64,000 nt of DNA from Edaphobacillus lindanitolerans (GCF_900156305.1 NZ_FTPL01000003.1:62001-126000); one strand, 5' to 3'. Counted from the stretch's first letter, positions 1 to 8,733 are shown. The notes: a model not told the origin generated them from the letters alone. Made by a program: numbers and translations.

Positions 1-250
1 ACCGGAAGCTGCCCGTATTGATTTGAAACAGAGCTGACAGGAAGTCTTCGGCTTTCCGGAAGTCTTCCGGGCTGACCCGTACGTGGACGTCCACATCGCC
101 TTTCGTCAGGGAGCCGGGCACCGCCGTGCTTCCGACATGGAAAATCCGGGCAAGCGGGAGGCCTGCGGAAATGCGTGCTGCCTGCTTGTTGAACAGCTTT
201 TCCGCGGCTTCCCGGTAATGGCTTTCCGGCTTGAATGAAACATATTCCAT
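1..250 (-). CDS. GrpB-like nucleotidyltransferase family protein, 3' end outside the window
   Basis: Reading leftward from an ATG at 250, preceded by AAGGAG at good spacing, the frame stays open to base 1 (about 83 codons). It opens MEYVSFKPESHYREAAEKL and contains RIFHVGSTAVPGS followed by KGDVDVHVRV. The HVGSTAVPG stretch with a downstream Asp-rich strand is the hallmark of the GrpB/UPF0157 group of the nucleotidyltransferase fold; the substrate is unknown for most members. Only the N-terminal half is visible, so completeness cannot be judged. The longer leftward frame starting at 345 is a shadow of this gene. Confidence 0.72.
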   Translation of the reverse strand, partial: MEYVSFKPESHYREAAEKLFNKQAARISAGLPLARIFHVGSTAVPGSLTKGDVDVHVRVSPEDFRKAEDFLSALFQINTGSFR

Positions 251-417
251 AAACTTTTCTCCTTTCCCAATCCCTCATTGCACAAACTGGGCGTTGGCAT
301 ATACTTCCTTAAGATCTGGTAAGTATTTTCTTTGCCAACTCTCATCCCGTTCTCATCGATCTCTCATTTGTCGGGGGTAAATTGGAAGCATCCCAAACAA
401 CAGAGGAGAGGATTCGA

Positions 418-1050
418 ATGAAAAAAGCACTCACAACCGCACTCAGCTTCGCCATGATCGCGTCTGCAGGAGCCGGCACAGCCACAGCCTTCCACAATGA
501 CAAAGCGGAAGCGGCAGCACCCGCGGCCTATACATCGTATTCCGGTAACCAAAACGCGTACAGCAACATCGAGTTCAGCCAGTCGGTCAAAGACCTGCCG
601 GAATACGCGACGGTCAAGTCGGTCATTGGACAGGATCTGGACGGCCGTATTGTCGAAGATAATCGCAGCAAGCGGACGGTCCAGTATACGAACGCCCGCG
701 GACAGGTTCAGTTCAAGTCCATCTTCATGAAGGACAAGCAGACAGTGAAGGTCATCAATACGCGCGGCGGCCAGGTTTACTATGGTGATCTCCAGGCGGA
801 AACTCCGGAAGAGCCGGAGCAGGATGCCGTCCAGCCGGAGAAACCCGGATCGGACAGCATTTCTTCGCCTGTCGTGGATCTCGACGGCCTCACGCCCGTG
901 ATGGTCGAGGACAATCACAATAACCGTGTGATCGTGCTGAAAGGGGAAAATGGACACGGTGAATACAAGTCGATCTTCGTCAAGCGCACGAACATGCTGA
1001 AAGTCATCGATCTTGACGGCGGTCAGATCTACTACGGATCGATCCGTTGA
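418..1050 (+). CDS. Secreted protein with two internal repeat modules, function unknown
   Basis: 210 residues. The ATG at 418 follows a GGAGAGG ribosome site and begins a signal peptide (MKKALTTALSFAMIASAGAG, then an Ala-rich cleavage region near AEAAA). The mature part holds two related modules of about 55 residues. Each has a charged VEDN patch, then YKSIF or FKSIF, then LKVID or VKVIN, then GGQ(V/I)YYG; they are joined by a Pro/Glu-rich linker at about residues 125-150. No catalytic motif is seen. Such paired beta-rich modules suggest an exported, perhaps wall-associated, binding protein, but that is inference. A terminator follows at 1122-1154, so it is probably monocistronic. Confidence 0.75.
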   Translation: MKKALTTALSFAMIASAGAGTATAFHNDKAEAAAPAAYTSYSGNQNAYSNIEFSQSVKDLPEYATVKSVIGQDLDGRIVEDNRSKRTVQYTNARGQVQFKSIFMKDKQTVKVINTRGGQVYYGDLQAETPEEPEQDAVQPEKPGSDSISSPVVDLDGLTPVMVEDNHNNRVIVLKGENGHGEYKSIFVKRTNMLKVIDLDGGQIYYGSIR

Positions 1051-1121
1051 GAAATTTGAACTGAGCACTCCAAACGGCCTCTGGTTCACCGGTATCTGAA
1101 TAAATGCTCACACAACCGTGC

Positions 1122-1154
1122 CCCCTATCCGACTTCCGGATGGAGGGCTTTTTG
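1122..1154 (+). terminator. Rho-independent terminator
   Basis: A GC-rich stem (CCCTATCCG, loop ACTTC, CGGATGGAGGG) is followed by CTTTTT. It closes the secreted-protein transcript. Confidence 0.7.
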
Positions 1155-1245
1155 CTCTCCGTCCGTCAAGATTAATCAGTCGTCATGCAGGGAACCAGAC
1201 CGGTCTTGACGAACAGGAAGCGAGGACGAAAAGGGGGAGATGGGC

Positions 1246-2298
1246 ATGGAAGCAACATCACTAAAATTATGGGAACAGCAGATGGAAAACGCGGCCCGGA
1301 ACCATGGTTTCTCTGGCGCGGTTGCGGCAGAAGACGAAGAGGGCATGTCTCTGACGGCTGCATGGGGCCTGGCAAACCGGTCTGATGAACGGGAGAACCG
1401 GGAGGGTACGAGATTCGGCATTGCGTCCGGATGCAAAATCTTCACGGCAGTTGCCGTTCTGCAACTGATTGCCCGACGAAAGCTATCACTGGATTCAAGG
1501 CTGGCGGACTGTCTGGATGAGGACTTTCCCCATTTTGACCGAGGTGTGTCGGTCCATCATCTGCTTACACACACATCAGGTGTGCCCGACTATTTTGATG
1601 AAGCGGTCATGGATGACTTCGAGGAATTATGGCAGGAATATCCGATGTATACAATGCGGGAATTAAGGGACTTTCTTCCGATTTTCCGAAACCAGAAAAT
1701 GATGTTTAGAGCAGGCGAAAAATTCCATTACAATAATGCTGGGTACATCCTGTTGGGATTGATCGTTGAAAGGGCATCCGGCATGCGATTTACGGATTAT
1801 GTTGAAGAGCACATCTTCCGGCCGGCGCACATGATCGATTCCGGCTACTGGCCGCTGGATCGGCTGCCAAAGAATACGGCAACCGGCTATATAGATGAAG
1901 ACGATGGCACGTGGCGGTCAAATGCTTACTCCATCCCCGTTATGGGAGGATCCGACGGAGGGGCCTTCACGACTGCTCCGGACATGCAGAAGTTCTGGCA
2001 TGCCCTTCTCGGTCACCGGCTCCTCAATGAGGAGTTCACGCAGCTTTTGCTTACCCGGCATGCCGGGAGGGAGGGCGGAGACGGTTATGGATACGGCGTT
2101 TGGATCAACACAGAAGGAAACCGCATTAAAAAGTTCCATGTGATGGGCTATGATCCGGGCGTTAGCTTTCATTCAGCAGTCTACCCGGAGAACGGAGCAA
2201 TCTTCACGGCTGCTTCGAACAGATCGGACGGGGCTCATTCCATGATGGCGGCTTTCGAGGAATTCATGAAGGAACAGAAAAAGAAGACCCGCACTTGA
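1246..2298 (+). CDS. Class C beta-lactamase-fold serine hydrolase
   Basis: 350 residues without an obvious signal peptide. The SxxK nucleophile motif is S-G-C-K (in FGIASGCKIFTAV), the YxN motif is YNN in FHYNNAGY, and the third element is a His/Gly stretch near HVMGYDPGVSF. LTHTSGVPDY is typical of the family. These serine hydrolases include esterases, D-aminopeptidases and PBP-like proteins; the natural substrate cannot be told from sequence. I chose the ATG at 1246 over the in-frame ATG at 1240 because the GGGGGAG site then lies six bases upstream. It stands alone, with an unrelated promoter region downstream. Confidence 0.85.
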   Translation: MEATSLKLWEQQMENAARNHGFSGAVAAEDEEGMSLTAAWGLANRSDERENREGTRFGIASGCKIFTAVAVLQLIARRKLSLDSRLADCLDEDFPHFDRGVSVHHLLTHTSGVPDYFDEAVMDDFEELWQEYPMYTMRELRDFLPIFRNQKMMFRAGEKFHYNNAGYILLGLIVERASGMRFTDYVEEHIFRPAHMIDSGYWPLDRLPKNTATGYIDEDDGTWRSNAYSIPVMGGSDGGAFTTAPDMQKFWHALLGHRLLNEEFTQLLLTRHAGREGGDGYGYGVWINTEGNRIKKFHVMGYDPGVSFHSAVYPENGAIFTAASNRSDGAHSMMAAFEEFMKEQKKKTRT

Positions 2299-2490
2299 AT
2301 CGGATTAATCTGCTGACGCCTGGAACCGGAAACCTGAAGTCGCCTGCTGACCTGAATGGCATCGGATGATCAGGAGATGCTTGTCATCGAATAGCCGAAA
2401 TCATGATGAGTGTCGGCCGAGCACGGAAAGCCGGAGGTTTCCGCTTCAGCCGGCAGCACCCATGCACCATTCACTGTGGGAATCATACGG

Positions 2491-2531
2491 TATAATGAAC
2501 TCACCTTGCGGAATGCGGGTGAGTTCTTTTC
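2491..2531 (+). promoter_or_regulatory. Consensus -10 followed at once by a terminator-like leader hairpin
   Basis: A perfect TATAAT (2491-2496) with a weak -35 is followed by GAACTCACC (2497-2505), an 11-base loop, GGTGAGTTC (2518-2526) and TTTT. The hairpin would lie at the very 5' end of the methyltransferase mRNA, 20 bases before its ribosome site. It could attenuate or stabilise the transcript, or end an upstream read-through RNA. Confidence 0.5.
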
Positions 2532-2551
2532 TTGGAGGGGAGGGGTTGCCG

Positions 2552-3154
2552 ATGAATGAACATGAAATCGACCGCTTGCTCGGCATCCGGACGGCGGGTA
2601 TGCAGGACTGGGGCGTCCGTTCCATCCATGACAACCGGTATGAGGCGACTCCGTATGAGGCGCTCGATGTGCTCGTGGACCGCTTGCCGATCAGCAGAAG
2701 AGACGGCATCATCGACTATGGATGCGGAAAGGGCCGGGCGGCTTTCTACCTGAATCACCGGACCGGCGCTTCGGTGACGGGCATCGAGATGGATGGGTCG
2801 CTTTATCTGGAGTCACTCGAAAACCGGGATGCGTATATGATAAAGAAGAATAAGCTGAAGGGCTCGCTGTCATTCATCAACTGCAGGGCAGAGGACTACA
2901 AGGTCAAGCCGCTCGACAGCCTGTTCTATTACTTCAATCCGTTTTCGGTCAGCCTGTTTGCCAAGACGGTGAGCAGCATTCTGATTTCCAAGGAAGCCCA
3001 TCCGAGAAAAACGTCGATCGTGCTTTACTATCCGACGCTCGATTACATCAGCCACATGGAACACCATACCCCGTTCGAGCATGTACTGGACCTTCCGATT
3101 CCCGGATTGTCAAAAAAGAATCCGAACGAGCGGTTCTCGGTTTGGGAATTGTAA
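2552..3154 (+). CDS. SAM-dependent methyltransferase
   Basis: 200 residues. The start ATG at 2552 follows GGAGGGGAGGGG. Motif I, IIDYGCGKGRAAFYL (about residues 50-64), is a class I Rossmann SAM-binding loop; an acidic strand end follows (VTGIEMDG). Motif IV-like sequence is FYYFNPFSVSLF. The C-terminal part (YYPTLDYISHM) resembles the small methyltransferases that Bacilli carry next to other loci. Substrate unknown. It appears monocistronic, with its own -10 box and a leader hairpin just upstream. Confidence 0.8.
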   Translation: MNEHEIDRLLGIRTAGMQDWGVRSIHDNRYEATPYEALDVLVDRLPISRRDGIIDYGCGKGRAAFYLNHRTGASVTGIEMDGSLYLESLENRDAYMIKKNKLKGSLSFINCRAEDYKVKPLDSLFYYFNPFSVSLFAKTVSSILISKEAHPRKTSIVLYYPTLDYISHMEHHTPFEHVLDLPIPGLSKKNPNERFSVWEL

Positions 3155-3212
3155 TTGTTCCACGTGAAAAAGCCGTTGAGCAAACCGGTCGTAAAACGCG
3201 CGACTGTTCTGA

Positions 3213-3235
3213 TATAGTGGGTGTGCAATTAATTG
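3213..3235 (+). promoter_or_regulatory. Possible -10 box and AT palindrome upstream of the flavin reductase
   Basis: TATAGT (3213-3218) is followed closely by the perfect palindrome CAATTAATTG (3226-3235), which would sit at or just after +1. No good -35 is visible. It is a candidate repressor site only. Confidence 0.3.
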
Positions 3236-3282
3236 TTTTACACATAGAATACCAGCAAGGCAGGGGAAATGGGGTGAATGCT

Positions 3283-3777
3283 ATGAATGAAGAACAGAAA
3301 ATTACCCACTTTAAAGAAGTGATGGGGAATTACCCTACGGGGGTGACGGTCATCACGGCGACCGCACCGGACGGGTCGCCGGTCGGCATGACGGTCAATT
3401 CGTTTGCATCGGTTTCTCTCGATCCGATGCTGATCCTCTGGTCGATCGATAAGCGGGTTTCCCTTTACGATATATTCACGAACGCAAAGAAATTTGCCGT
3501 GCATGTGCTGGCAGGAGATCAGGGGGAGCTTTGTGCCTTGTTTGCCAGCCGGGGCATCGACCGGTTTGAGAACTGTGAATGGGAAATGTCCGAAGACGGA
3601 GTGCCGGTCATCAAAGGCGCCGCGGGTGTGCTTCACTGCAGCTTGCACACGACGGTCGGCGGCGGGGATCACCGCATCATCATCGGTGAAGTGAAGAAGA
3701 TCGACAATCACCGGAAAGACCCGCTTCTGTATCACCGCAGAAAGTTCAATGCCATCCCGGATTCGTTCCACGAATAA
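3283..3777 (+). CDS. Flavin reductase (FMN-binding split barrel)
   Basis: 164 residues. ATG at 3283 with GGGGTG seven bases upstream; an in-frame GTG at 3274 is less likely. The order of motifs matches the HpaC/flavin-reductase-like domain: YPTGVTVITA, then GMTVNSFASVSLDPMLILWSI (flavin-binding strand region), then FAVHVLAGDQ, and a C-terminal DHRIIIGEV strand. Such proteins reduce FMN or FAD with NAD(P)H, usually to feed a monooxygenase. No monooxygenase partner lies next to it. A clear terminator follows. Confidence 0.88.
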   Translation: MNEEQKITHFKEVMGNYPTGVTVITATAPDGSPVGMTVNSFASVSLDPMLILWSIDKRVSLYDIFTNAKKFAVHVLAGDQGELCALFASRGIDRFENCEWEMSEDGVPVIKGAAGVLHCSLHTTVGGGDHRIIIGEVKKIDNHRKDPLLYHRRKFNAIPDSFHE

Positions 3778-3793
3778 TCCGGAATCCACTGAG

Positions 3794-3821
3794 AGCACCG
3801 TCAACACGGTGCTTTTATTTT
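3794..3821 (+). terminator. Rho-independent terminator
   Basis: A perfect 8-bp stem AGCACCGT / ACGGTGCT with a CAAC loop, then TTTTATTTTT. Confidence 0.9.
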
Positions 3822-3900
3822 TATAGGTTCAGGAATGCCGGAGAAAATGGCTCTCATTGTATAATGAAGAAAAGGAAACCGAAAGAAGGTGTTTTTTCTC

Positions 3901-4545
3901 TTGGAACCATTCACGGAAAAGGAACTGTTGGATGTCATGGGCGAGCTGTTTTCTGATGAAGTATCCATCGCTGTGACGGATAAGGAGCATTATGTGTATT
4001 ACCGGCCGAGCAAGCGGGTCGACCTGAAAATCCGGCCGGGGGATCCGGTGCGAAAAGGGACAATCGCCGATCAGGCGCTGAGCTCCGGGCTGAAGGCGTC
4101 CGAGTTCATTGACCGGGCGGTTTTCGGCGTGCCCTATCACGGGATGGCCGTGCCGTTTCACCGTGACGGCGAACTGGAAGGGTGCGTGCTGGCAATCTAC
4201 CCGGCATACACAGAAGGGAAATCGGTCGTCACGATCCGGACGGAAGACGGATGGAAGCCGGTGCCTTTCGGACAAGTCCAGTATTTCGAAGTGAAGGAGC
4301 GAAAGACGCAGGTCATCGCGGACGGGGTGACCGGGACGCACAAAAACACGCTGCAGGAGTTTGAATACATTCTCCCGAGGGATATGTTTGTCCGGTGCCA
4401 CCGCTCGTTCATCGTCAACGTCCATCACATCCGGGAGATCTTCCCGGATTCCCATTCGACGTTCCTGCTGGAGATGAGCTCAGGCGACCGCGTGCCGGTG
4501 AGCCAGTCCTACTCCAGTTATTTCAGGAAGATCCTGGGGTTCTGA
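3901..4545 (+). CDS. LytTR-family DNA-binding transcriptional regulator
   Basis: 214 residues from a TTG start, nine bases after AGAAGGTG. The N-terminal half (about 1-105) looks like a small PAS-type sensor domain (VSIAVTDKEHYVYYRPSK, then GVPYHGMAVPF). The C-terminal half (about 115-214) is a LytTR domain: VQYFEVKERKTQVIADG, then FVRCHRSFIVNVHHIREI, then the final SQSYSSYFRKILGF. It has no receiver domain, so it is probably ligand-controlled rather than part of a two-component system. It lies directly upstream of, and in the same direction as, the CoA-hydrolase/transferase gene, so control of acetate or short-acid metabolism is a reasonable inference. Confidence 0.85.
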   Translation: MEPFTEKELLDVMGELFSDEVSIAVTDKEHYVYYRPSKRVDLKIRPGDPVRKGTIADQALSSGLKASEFIDRAVFGVPYHGMAVPFHRDGELEGCVLAIYPAYTEGKSVVTIRTEDGWKPVPFGQVQYFEVKERKTQVIADGVTGTHKNTLQEFEYILPRDMFVRCHRSFIVNVHHIREIFPDSHSTFLLEMSSGDRVPVSQSYSSYFRKILGF

Positions 4546-4639
4546 ATCGGGGTTTCCCACTCGAAAATTGTACGGATTTAGACACACTTTTCTATGTTCC
4601 GGTCATCGAAACGGCTTTCTTATACGAAAACCTCAGAGG

Positions 4640-4653
4640 TGAAAGCGTTTTAG
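4640..4653 (+). promoter_or_regulatory. Possible CcpA (cre-like) site
   Basis: TGAAAGCGTTTTAG matches the Firmicute cre consensus at 12 of 14 positions; the last two bases differ. It lies 75-88 bases before the CoA-transferase start, a plausible place for carbon-catabolite control of an overflow-metabolism gene. Confidence 0.35.
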
Positions 4654-4727
4654 GGAATAATAGTAGCAAGACAATTTAGACTTGCACTTATTCCATCCAA
4701 AACATCTTTCAGAAGAGGTTGATCTAT

Positions 4728-6257
4728 ATGACATCGCAATACGACCGGATTCAGAATAACCATCTGCATAGCCGAGTAGTATCGCCGGAAGAGGCTGCAT
4801 CCTGGATTGAAGACGGCATGACGCTCGGCTTGAGCGGATTCACCCGTGCAGGCGACGTGAAAGCGGTTCCGTTTGCGCTTGTGGAGCGGGCGAAGGAGGA
4901 GTCGTTCAAAGTGAACGTCTTCACAGGCGCCTCCCTCGGATCGGATATCGATGCGCTGTTCGCCGATGCGGGCATCGTGCACAAGCGTCTTCCGTTCCAG
5001 GCGGACCCGACGATGCGCAGGAGCATCAATAACGGGGACATGTTCTTCGTCGACCAGCACCTCTCCCACACGGCTGAACTCGTCCGATCCGGTGTCATGG
5101 GTCCTGTCGACTTTGCAATCGTGGAAGCGGTTGCCATCAAAGAAGACGGCCAGATCATCCCGACGACATCAGTCGGAAACTCTTCCCTGTTCGCCATGCA
5201 TGCCGACCATATCATCGTCGAGATCAATCTGGCACAGACGCCGCTTCTTGAAGGGGTCCACGATATCTATGACACCGGAAGGCAAGGGGACCGAAGCCCG
5301 ATTCCGATGATGTCTGCCAAAGACCGGATCGGCACGCCGGGCATCCAGGTCGATCCGGACAAGATCCGGGGCATCGTTTTCACCGAGCAGGCGGACTCCC
5401 CGTCGACGATCGTCCAGCCTGACGGCGAGACACAGGTCATGGCCGGCCACTTGCTTGACTTCCTGCGCAAGGAAGTTGAAATGGGACGGCTCGACGAAAC
5501 GCTCGCCCCTCTCCAATCGGGGATCGGCAGTGTGGCGAACGCGGTCCTGCACGGCATGATCGACTCGGAGTTCGAGCACCTCGAAGTGTATTCCGAAGTA
5601 TTGCAGGACGCGGTGTTCGATCTGATCGACGCCGGGAAGGTCGATTTTGCTTCCTGCTGCTCGATCACACTGTCCGACGACAAGATGAAGCAGGTGTTCG
5701 GCAACTTTGAAAAGTACCGGGATCTGTTGGTCATGCGCCCGCAGGAAATTTCCAACCATCCGGAAGTCATCCGCAGGCTCGGGCTGATCTCGATCAACAC
5801 GGCGCTTGAGTTCGACATTTACGGAAATGTCAATTCAACGCATGTATCCGGCACGAAGATGATGAACGGGATCGGCGGATCCGGTGACTTTGCCCGGAAC
5901 GCGCGCCTTGCGATCTTCGTGACGAAGTCGACGGCCAAAGGCGGGAATATCTCGAGCATCGTGCCGTTCGTCTCCCACGTCGACCATACCGAGCATGATG
6001 TCGATGTCGTCGTAACAGAACAGGGATATGCCGATCTGCGCGGACTGTCACCGCGCGAACGCGTGCCGCTTATCATCGAGAACTGCGCACACCCGGATTA
6101 CAAGGAGCAGCTCTGGGCCTATTACGAGGAAGCGCTCGGCCGCGGGGGACAGACACCGCATGTGCTGGAAAAAGCGTTCTCCTGGCATCAGAATCTTGCC
6201 GAGAACGGCACGATGAAATTCGAGAAAGAACAGAAGGAGACAGCGGAAGTCCGCTGA
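4728..6257 (+). CDS. Acetyl-CoA hydrolase / succinyl-CoA:acetate CoA-transferase family protein
   Basis: 509 residues, usual for this family (Ach1/Cat1/SpcC). ATG at 4728, nine bases after GAGG; an in-frame TTG at 4719 is unlikely. Two Rossmann-like CoA-transferase halves are seen: the first begins near MTLGLSGFTRAGDVKAVP, and the second holds VVVTEQGYADLRGLSPRER, where the Glu of EQG is the expected thioester-forming residue. GNVNSTHVSG and GGSGDFARNA are also family signatures. It moves or hydrolyses CoA between acetyl-, succinyl- or propionyl-CoA and carboxylates in the cytosol; which acids is not readable. It is preceded by a LytTR gene and a cre-like site. Confidence 0.88.
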   Translation: MTSQYDRIQNNHLHSRVVSPEEAASWIEDGMTLGLSGFTRAGDVKAVPFALVERAKEESFKVNVFTGASLGSDIDALFADAGIVHKRLPFQADPTMRRSINNGDMFFVDQHLSHTAELVRSGVMGPVDFAIVEAVAIKEDGQIIPTTSVGNSSLFAMHADHIIVEINLAQTPLLEGVHDIYDTGRQGDRSPIPMMSAKDRIGTPGIQVDPDKIRGIVFTEQADSPSTIVQPDGETQVMAGHLLDFLRKEVEMGRLDETLAPLQSGIGSVANAVLHGMIDSEFEHLEVYSEVLQDAVFDLIDAGKVDFASCCSITLSDDKMKQVFGNFEKYRDLLVMRPQEISNHPEVIRRLGLISINTALEFDIYGNVNSTHVSGTKMMNGIGGSGDFARNARLAIFVTKSTAKGGNISSIVPFVSHVDHTEHDVDVVVTEQGYADLRGLSPRERVPLIIENCAHPDYKEQLWAYYEEALGRGGQTPHVLEKAFSWHQNLAENGTMKFEKEQKETAEVR

Positions 6258-6268
6258 TCCGACCCATC

Positions 6269-6301
6269 CCGGCTTCTCTTTGCAGAGGGCCGGTTTTCTT
6301 T
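6269..6301 (+). terminator. Rho-independent terminator
   Basis: CCGGC, CTCT, a short loop, AGAG and GCCGG form the stem, followed by TTTTCTTT. Confidence 0.8.
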
Positions 6302-6372
6302 GGTCCTGGGTGTGAAGACAGTTGACGGTCATCGTGGTATGATGAAGCTGAATAAGGAAGGAGTGTGGAAAA

Positions 6373-6921
6373 ATGAACCGGGCACTCATCAATATCGACT
6401 ACACGGTGGACTTCGTCGCAGACGATGGAAAGCTCACTTGCGGCGAACCGGGGCAAGCCGTCGAAGGCGAGATCGTGCGGCTCACGGAGGAATTCATCCA
6501 GAGCGGGGACTATGTCGTATTTGCCATCGATCGTCATGAAGAGGGAGACGAACACCATCCGGAAAACCGGCTGTTCCCTCCGCATAACATCGCCGGGACT
6601 CCCGGCATGGACCTGTACGGTGTGCTTCAGAATGTATATGAGGCGAACCGGGAACAACCGAATGTCTACTACATGAACAAAACCCGATACAGTGCTTTTG
6701 CGGGAACGGATCTGGTAATCCGGCTCCGGGAGCGCGGAATCACAGAACTGCATCTGGTCGGGGTGTGTACGGATATTTGTATTTTGCACACGGCAGTTGA
6801 TGCGTACAATAAAGGATTCAGCATCGTCGTTCATGAAAAAGGCGTGGCAAGCTTCAATCAGACAGGGCATGAATGGGCCATTGGTCACTTTGCGGACGTA
6901 TTGGGCGCAACAGTGAAGTAA
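6373..6921 (+). CDS. pncA: Nicotinamidase (isochorismatase-like cysteine hydrolase)
   Basis: 182 residues, the length of Bacillus subtilis PncA (YueJ), which it resembles along its whole length. The triad is visible: Asp in NIDYTVDFV, Lys in YYMNKTRYSAF and the nucleophilic Cys in VGVCTDICILHTA. The metal-binding region is DRHEEGDEHHPENRLFP. It deamidates nicotinamide to nicotinate for NAD salvage in the cytosol. Start ATG at 6373 follows GGAAGGAG. It is flanked by terminators at 6269 and 6945, so it is a single-gene unit. Confidence 0.93.
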   Translation: MNRALINIDYTVDFVADDGKLTCGEPGQAVEGEIVRLTEEFIQSGDYVVFAIDRHEEGDEHHPENRLFPPHNIAGTPGMDLYGVLQNVYEANREQPNVYYMNKTRYSAFAGTDLVIRLRERGITELHLVGVCTDICILHTAVDAYNKGFSIVVHEKGVASFNQTGHEWAIGHFADVLGATVK

Positions 6922-6944
6922 GTGAATAGGACAATCAGCATATT

Positions 6945-6979
6945 TCAGAGGAAAGTGGATACTTTCCTCTGATTTTTTT
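6945..6979 (+). terminator. Rho-independent terminator
   Basis: A 12-bp perfect stem, TCAGAGGAAAGT / ACTTTCCTCTGA, with a GGAT loop, then seven T. Confidence 0.93.
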
Positions 6980-7041
6980 GTTACATATTTCAAAATTCAG
7001 GGAAGAGAGATGACAGATTAATAGGGAAAGGAGGTGAATCC

Positions 7042-8733
7042 ATGAAGCGATTCATGACTGGAGCCTTCCTTTTTGGAATGTTTTTGGCTGCCATGCCGGC
7101 GGGTGCCGTTTTTGCGGATGAGGGAGAGCGTGACGGCGATGAAATGAAGGAAGACCAGGGAACCGTCGGCGGGCTGATCGGTGCGGTTGGTGATACGGTC
7201 GATGGCGTCGGGAAAACGGTTGGGTCAGCCGCGGGCTTTGCAGTAAGCACGGTCAAGACGGTTGCAGACCCGGAAACGTACCGGGACCCGGCTCATAGCA
7301 AACCGGTCTCAAGTCTGGTCAACGGTACGACGGAACTCGTCAATGAATCCGTCCAAAACACCTTGCCGGCTGCCGGACATGCTGTGGAATCGACGACGGA
7401 TCTTGTGAAGGACACGGCAAAAGGCACAACCGATACTGTCCGGGAAACGACCCGGAACATCCGCAAGGAAACAAAGGAAGTTCCTGTATTGTCAAAAGTG
7501 ACCGGGGTGGTTGAAGAGACGGTGGATGCCGCGCTTGGAACAGCCGATACCGCGGTCGGGAAAACGACTGAAACAGTGACCGCCACAGTCGGCGGGGCTG
7601 CCGGCAGCGTGGAGGCTTCGGTGGAATCCGTCACTGACTTTACAGAAAAGACGGTAGAGACGGTGACCGATCCGGAGACTTATAAAAACCCGGCGGAAAG
7701 TCGCCCAATTTCTAATGTCGTAAATAACACCACGGAGTTCGTGGATGAAGCGGTCGGCAACACACTTCCGGTCGTCGAACAGGCGGTCGGAGACGTGACG
7801 GGGCTTGTGACCGATACAGGGAAGAGTGCAGCGGAAACCGTTCGCAAAACGACCGGTTCTGTTAACAGCGCGACAAAAGACCTCCCCGTCGTCTCTGATG
7901 CGGTCAAAGTTGTCGACGGCACCGTCGGCAGCGTGACCGGAGTAGTGGATCAAGTGCTGGATCAAACAGGCGAAACGGTGGATCGGACGACCGGAACGGT
8001 AACCGATACAGTCGGCGACACCGTCGGAACCGTGACGGAGGCGGTGAAAGAAACCGTTCCGGCGGTCACGGCCCCGATTGCGGGCATTCCGGCGAAGAAA
8101 CCGGAAGCCGGTTCTGAAAGCCCTGCTGCCGGTGCGCCAACGGAAAATCCGGCTGACCTTCCGGATGAACCAATCGGACAACCGGCAGTCCGTCCCGGAG
8201 AGCCGTCCGGGGAAAGTGACCGTCCGGTAACCGGACAGCGGAAACAGCCGTCAATGGACAGACCGATGGCGGTTGAACGGGAAACGGCTGCTGCGGATGC
8301 GGTGTCGGCGTTGCCCGAGAAAACAGCCGGGCAAGCCCCGGTGGCAATCGAGCCGGACTCTGAAGCGCAGGCGGAAGCAGACGTGGCCGGCCTCAAGACC
8401 GGCGGGAAAAACGTTGCCGGAAAACGCCATCCCGGCGAAGAAAGCGAAGCCCGGCAAAAGCCGGCTTCCGCTCCTTTCGGTGACACCGCGCAGATGACGG
8501 GCACGGCGGCCTTCCACCAGCAGGCGGGCAGCAGCGGAAGTACAACCCACGCGGGCTCATCGGCGGCAGGTGGAAGCGGTGATGTGCTCCAGGGAGTGAT
8601 CGGCACGGCCTTTGCCGGTTTGTCAGACTCCGAGGCCGCGTGGCTGGCTGAAAATCACCTCAGAAAAAGCCAATGGACGAATGCCCCTCCGGGACAGCCT
8701 CCCAAAACAACTCCTTTTTTTAACTTGATCTGA
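7042..8733 (+). CDS. Exported repetitive Thr/Val-rich protein, first gene of a surface-protein operon
   Basis: 563 residues. ATG at 7042 follows AAAGGAGGTGA. It has a signal peptide (MKRFMTGAFLFGMFLAAMPA, cut near VFADEG). Residues about 75-345 are two diverged copies of a module of about 135 residues starting DPETY(R/K)(D/N)PA and passing through NTLP and TVR(E/K)TT. Their dense Thr-Val-Gly pattern recalls LEA-like or stalk-like amphipathic repeats. Residues about 350-540 are Pro/Ala/Glu-rich and low in complexity. No LPXTG or membrane anchor is present, and the end is NAPPGQPP followed by TTPFFNLI. It is followed by a sortase substrate and a sortase, so a wall-associated role is inferred. 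Confidence 0.8.
   Translation: MKRFMTGAFLFGMFLAAMPAGAVFADEGERDGDEMKEDQGTVGGLIGAVGDTVDGVGKTVGSAAGFAVSTVKTVADPETYRDPAHSKPVSSLVNGTTELVNESVQNTLPAAGHAVESTTDLVKDTAKGTTDTVRETTRNIRKETKEVPVLSKVTGVVEETVDAALGTADTAVGKTTETVTATVGGAAGSVEASVESVTDFTEKTVETVTDPETYKNPAESRPISNVVNNTTEFVDEAVGNTLPVVEQAVGDVTGLVTDTGKSAAETVRKTTGSVNSATKDLPVVSDAVKVVDGTVGSVTGVVDQVLDQTGETVDRTTGTVTDTVGDTVGTVTEAVKETVPAVTAPIAGIPAKKPEAGSESPAAGAPTENPADLPDEPIGQPAVRPGEPSGESDRPVTGQRKQPSMDRPMAVERETAAADAVSALPEKTAGQAPVAIEPDSEAQAEADVAGLKTGGKNVAGKRHPGEESEARQKPASAPFGDTAQMTGTAAFHQQAGSSGSTTHAGSSAAGGSGDVLQGVIGTAFAGLSDSEAAWLAENHLRKSQWTNAPPGQPPKTTPFFNLI

Noticed and set aside
364-1089. Leftward open frame of 241 codons opposite the secreted protein
   Set aside because: It has no ribosome site or domain, whereas the rightward gene has a signal peptide, ribosome site and terminator.
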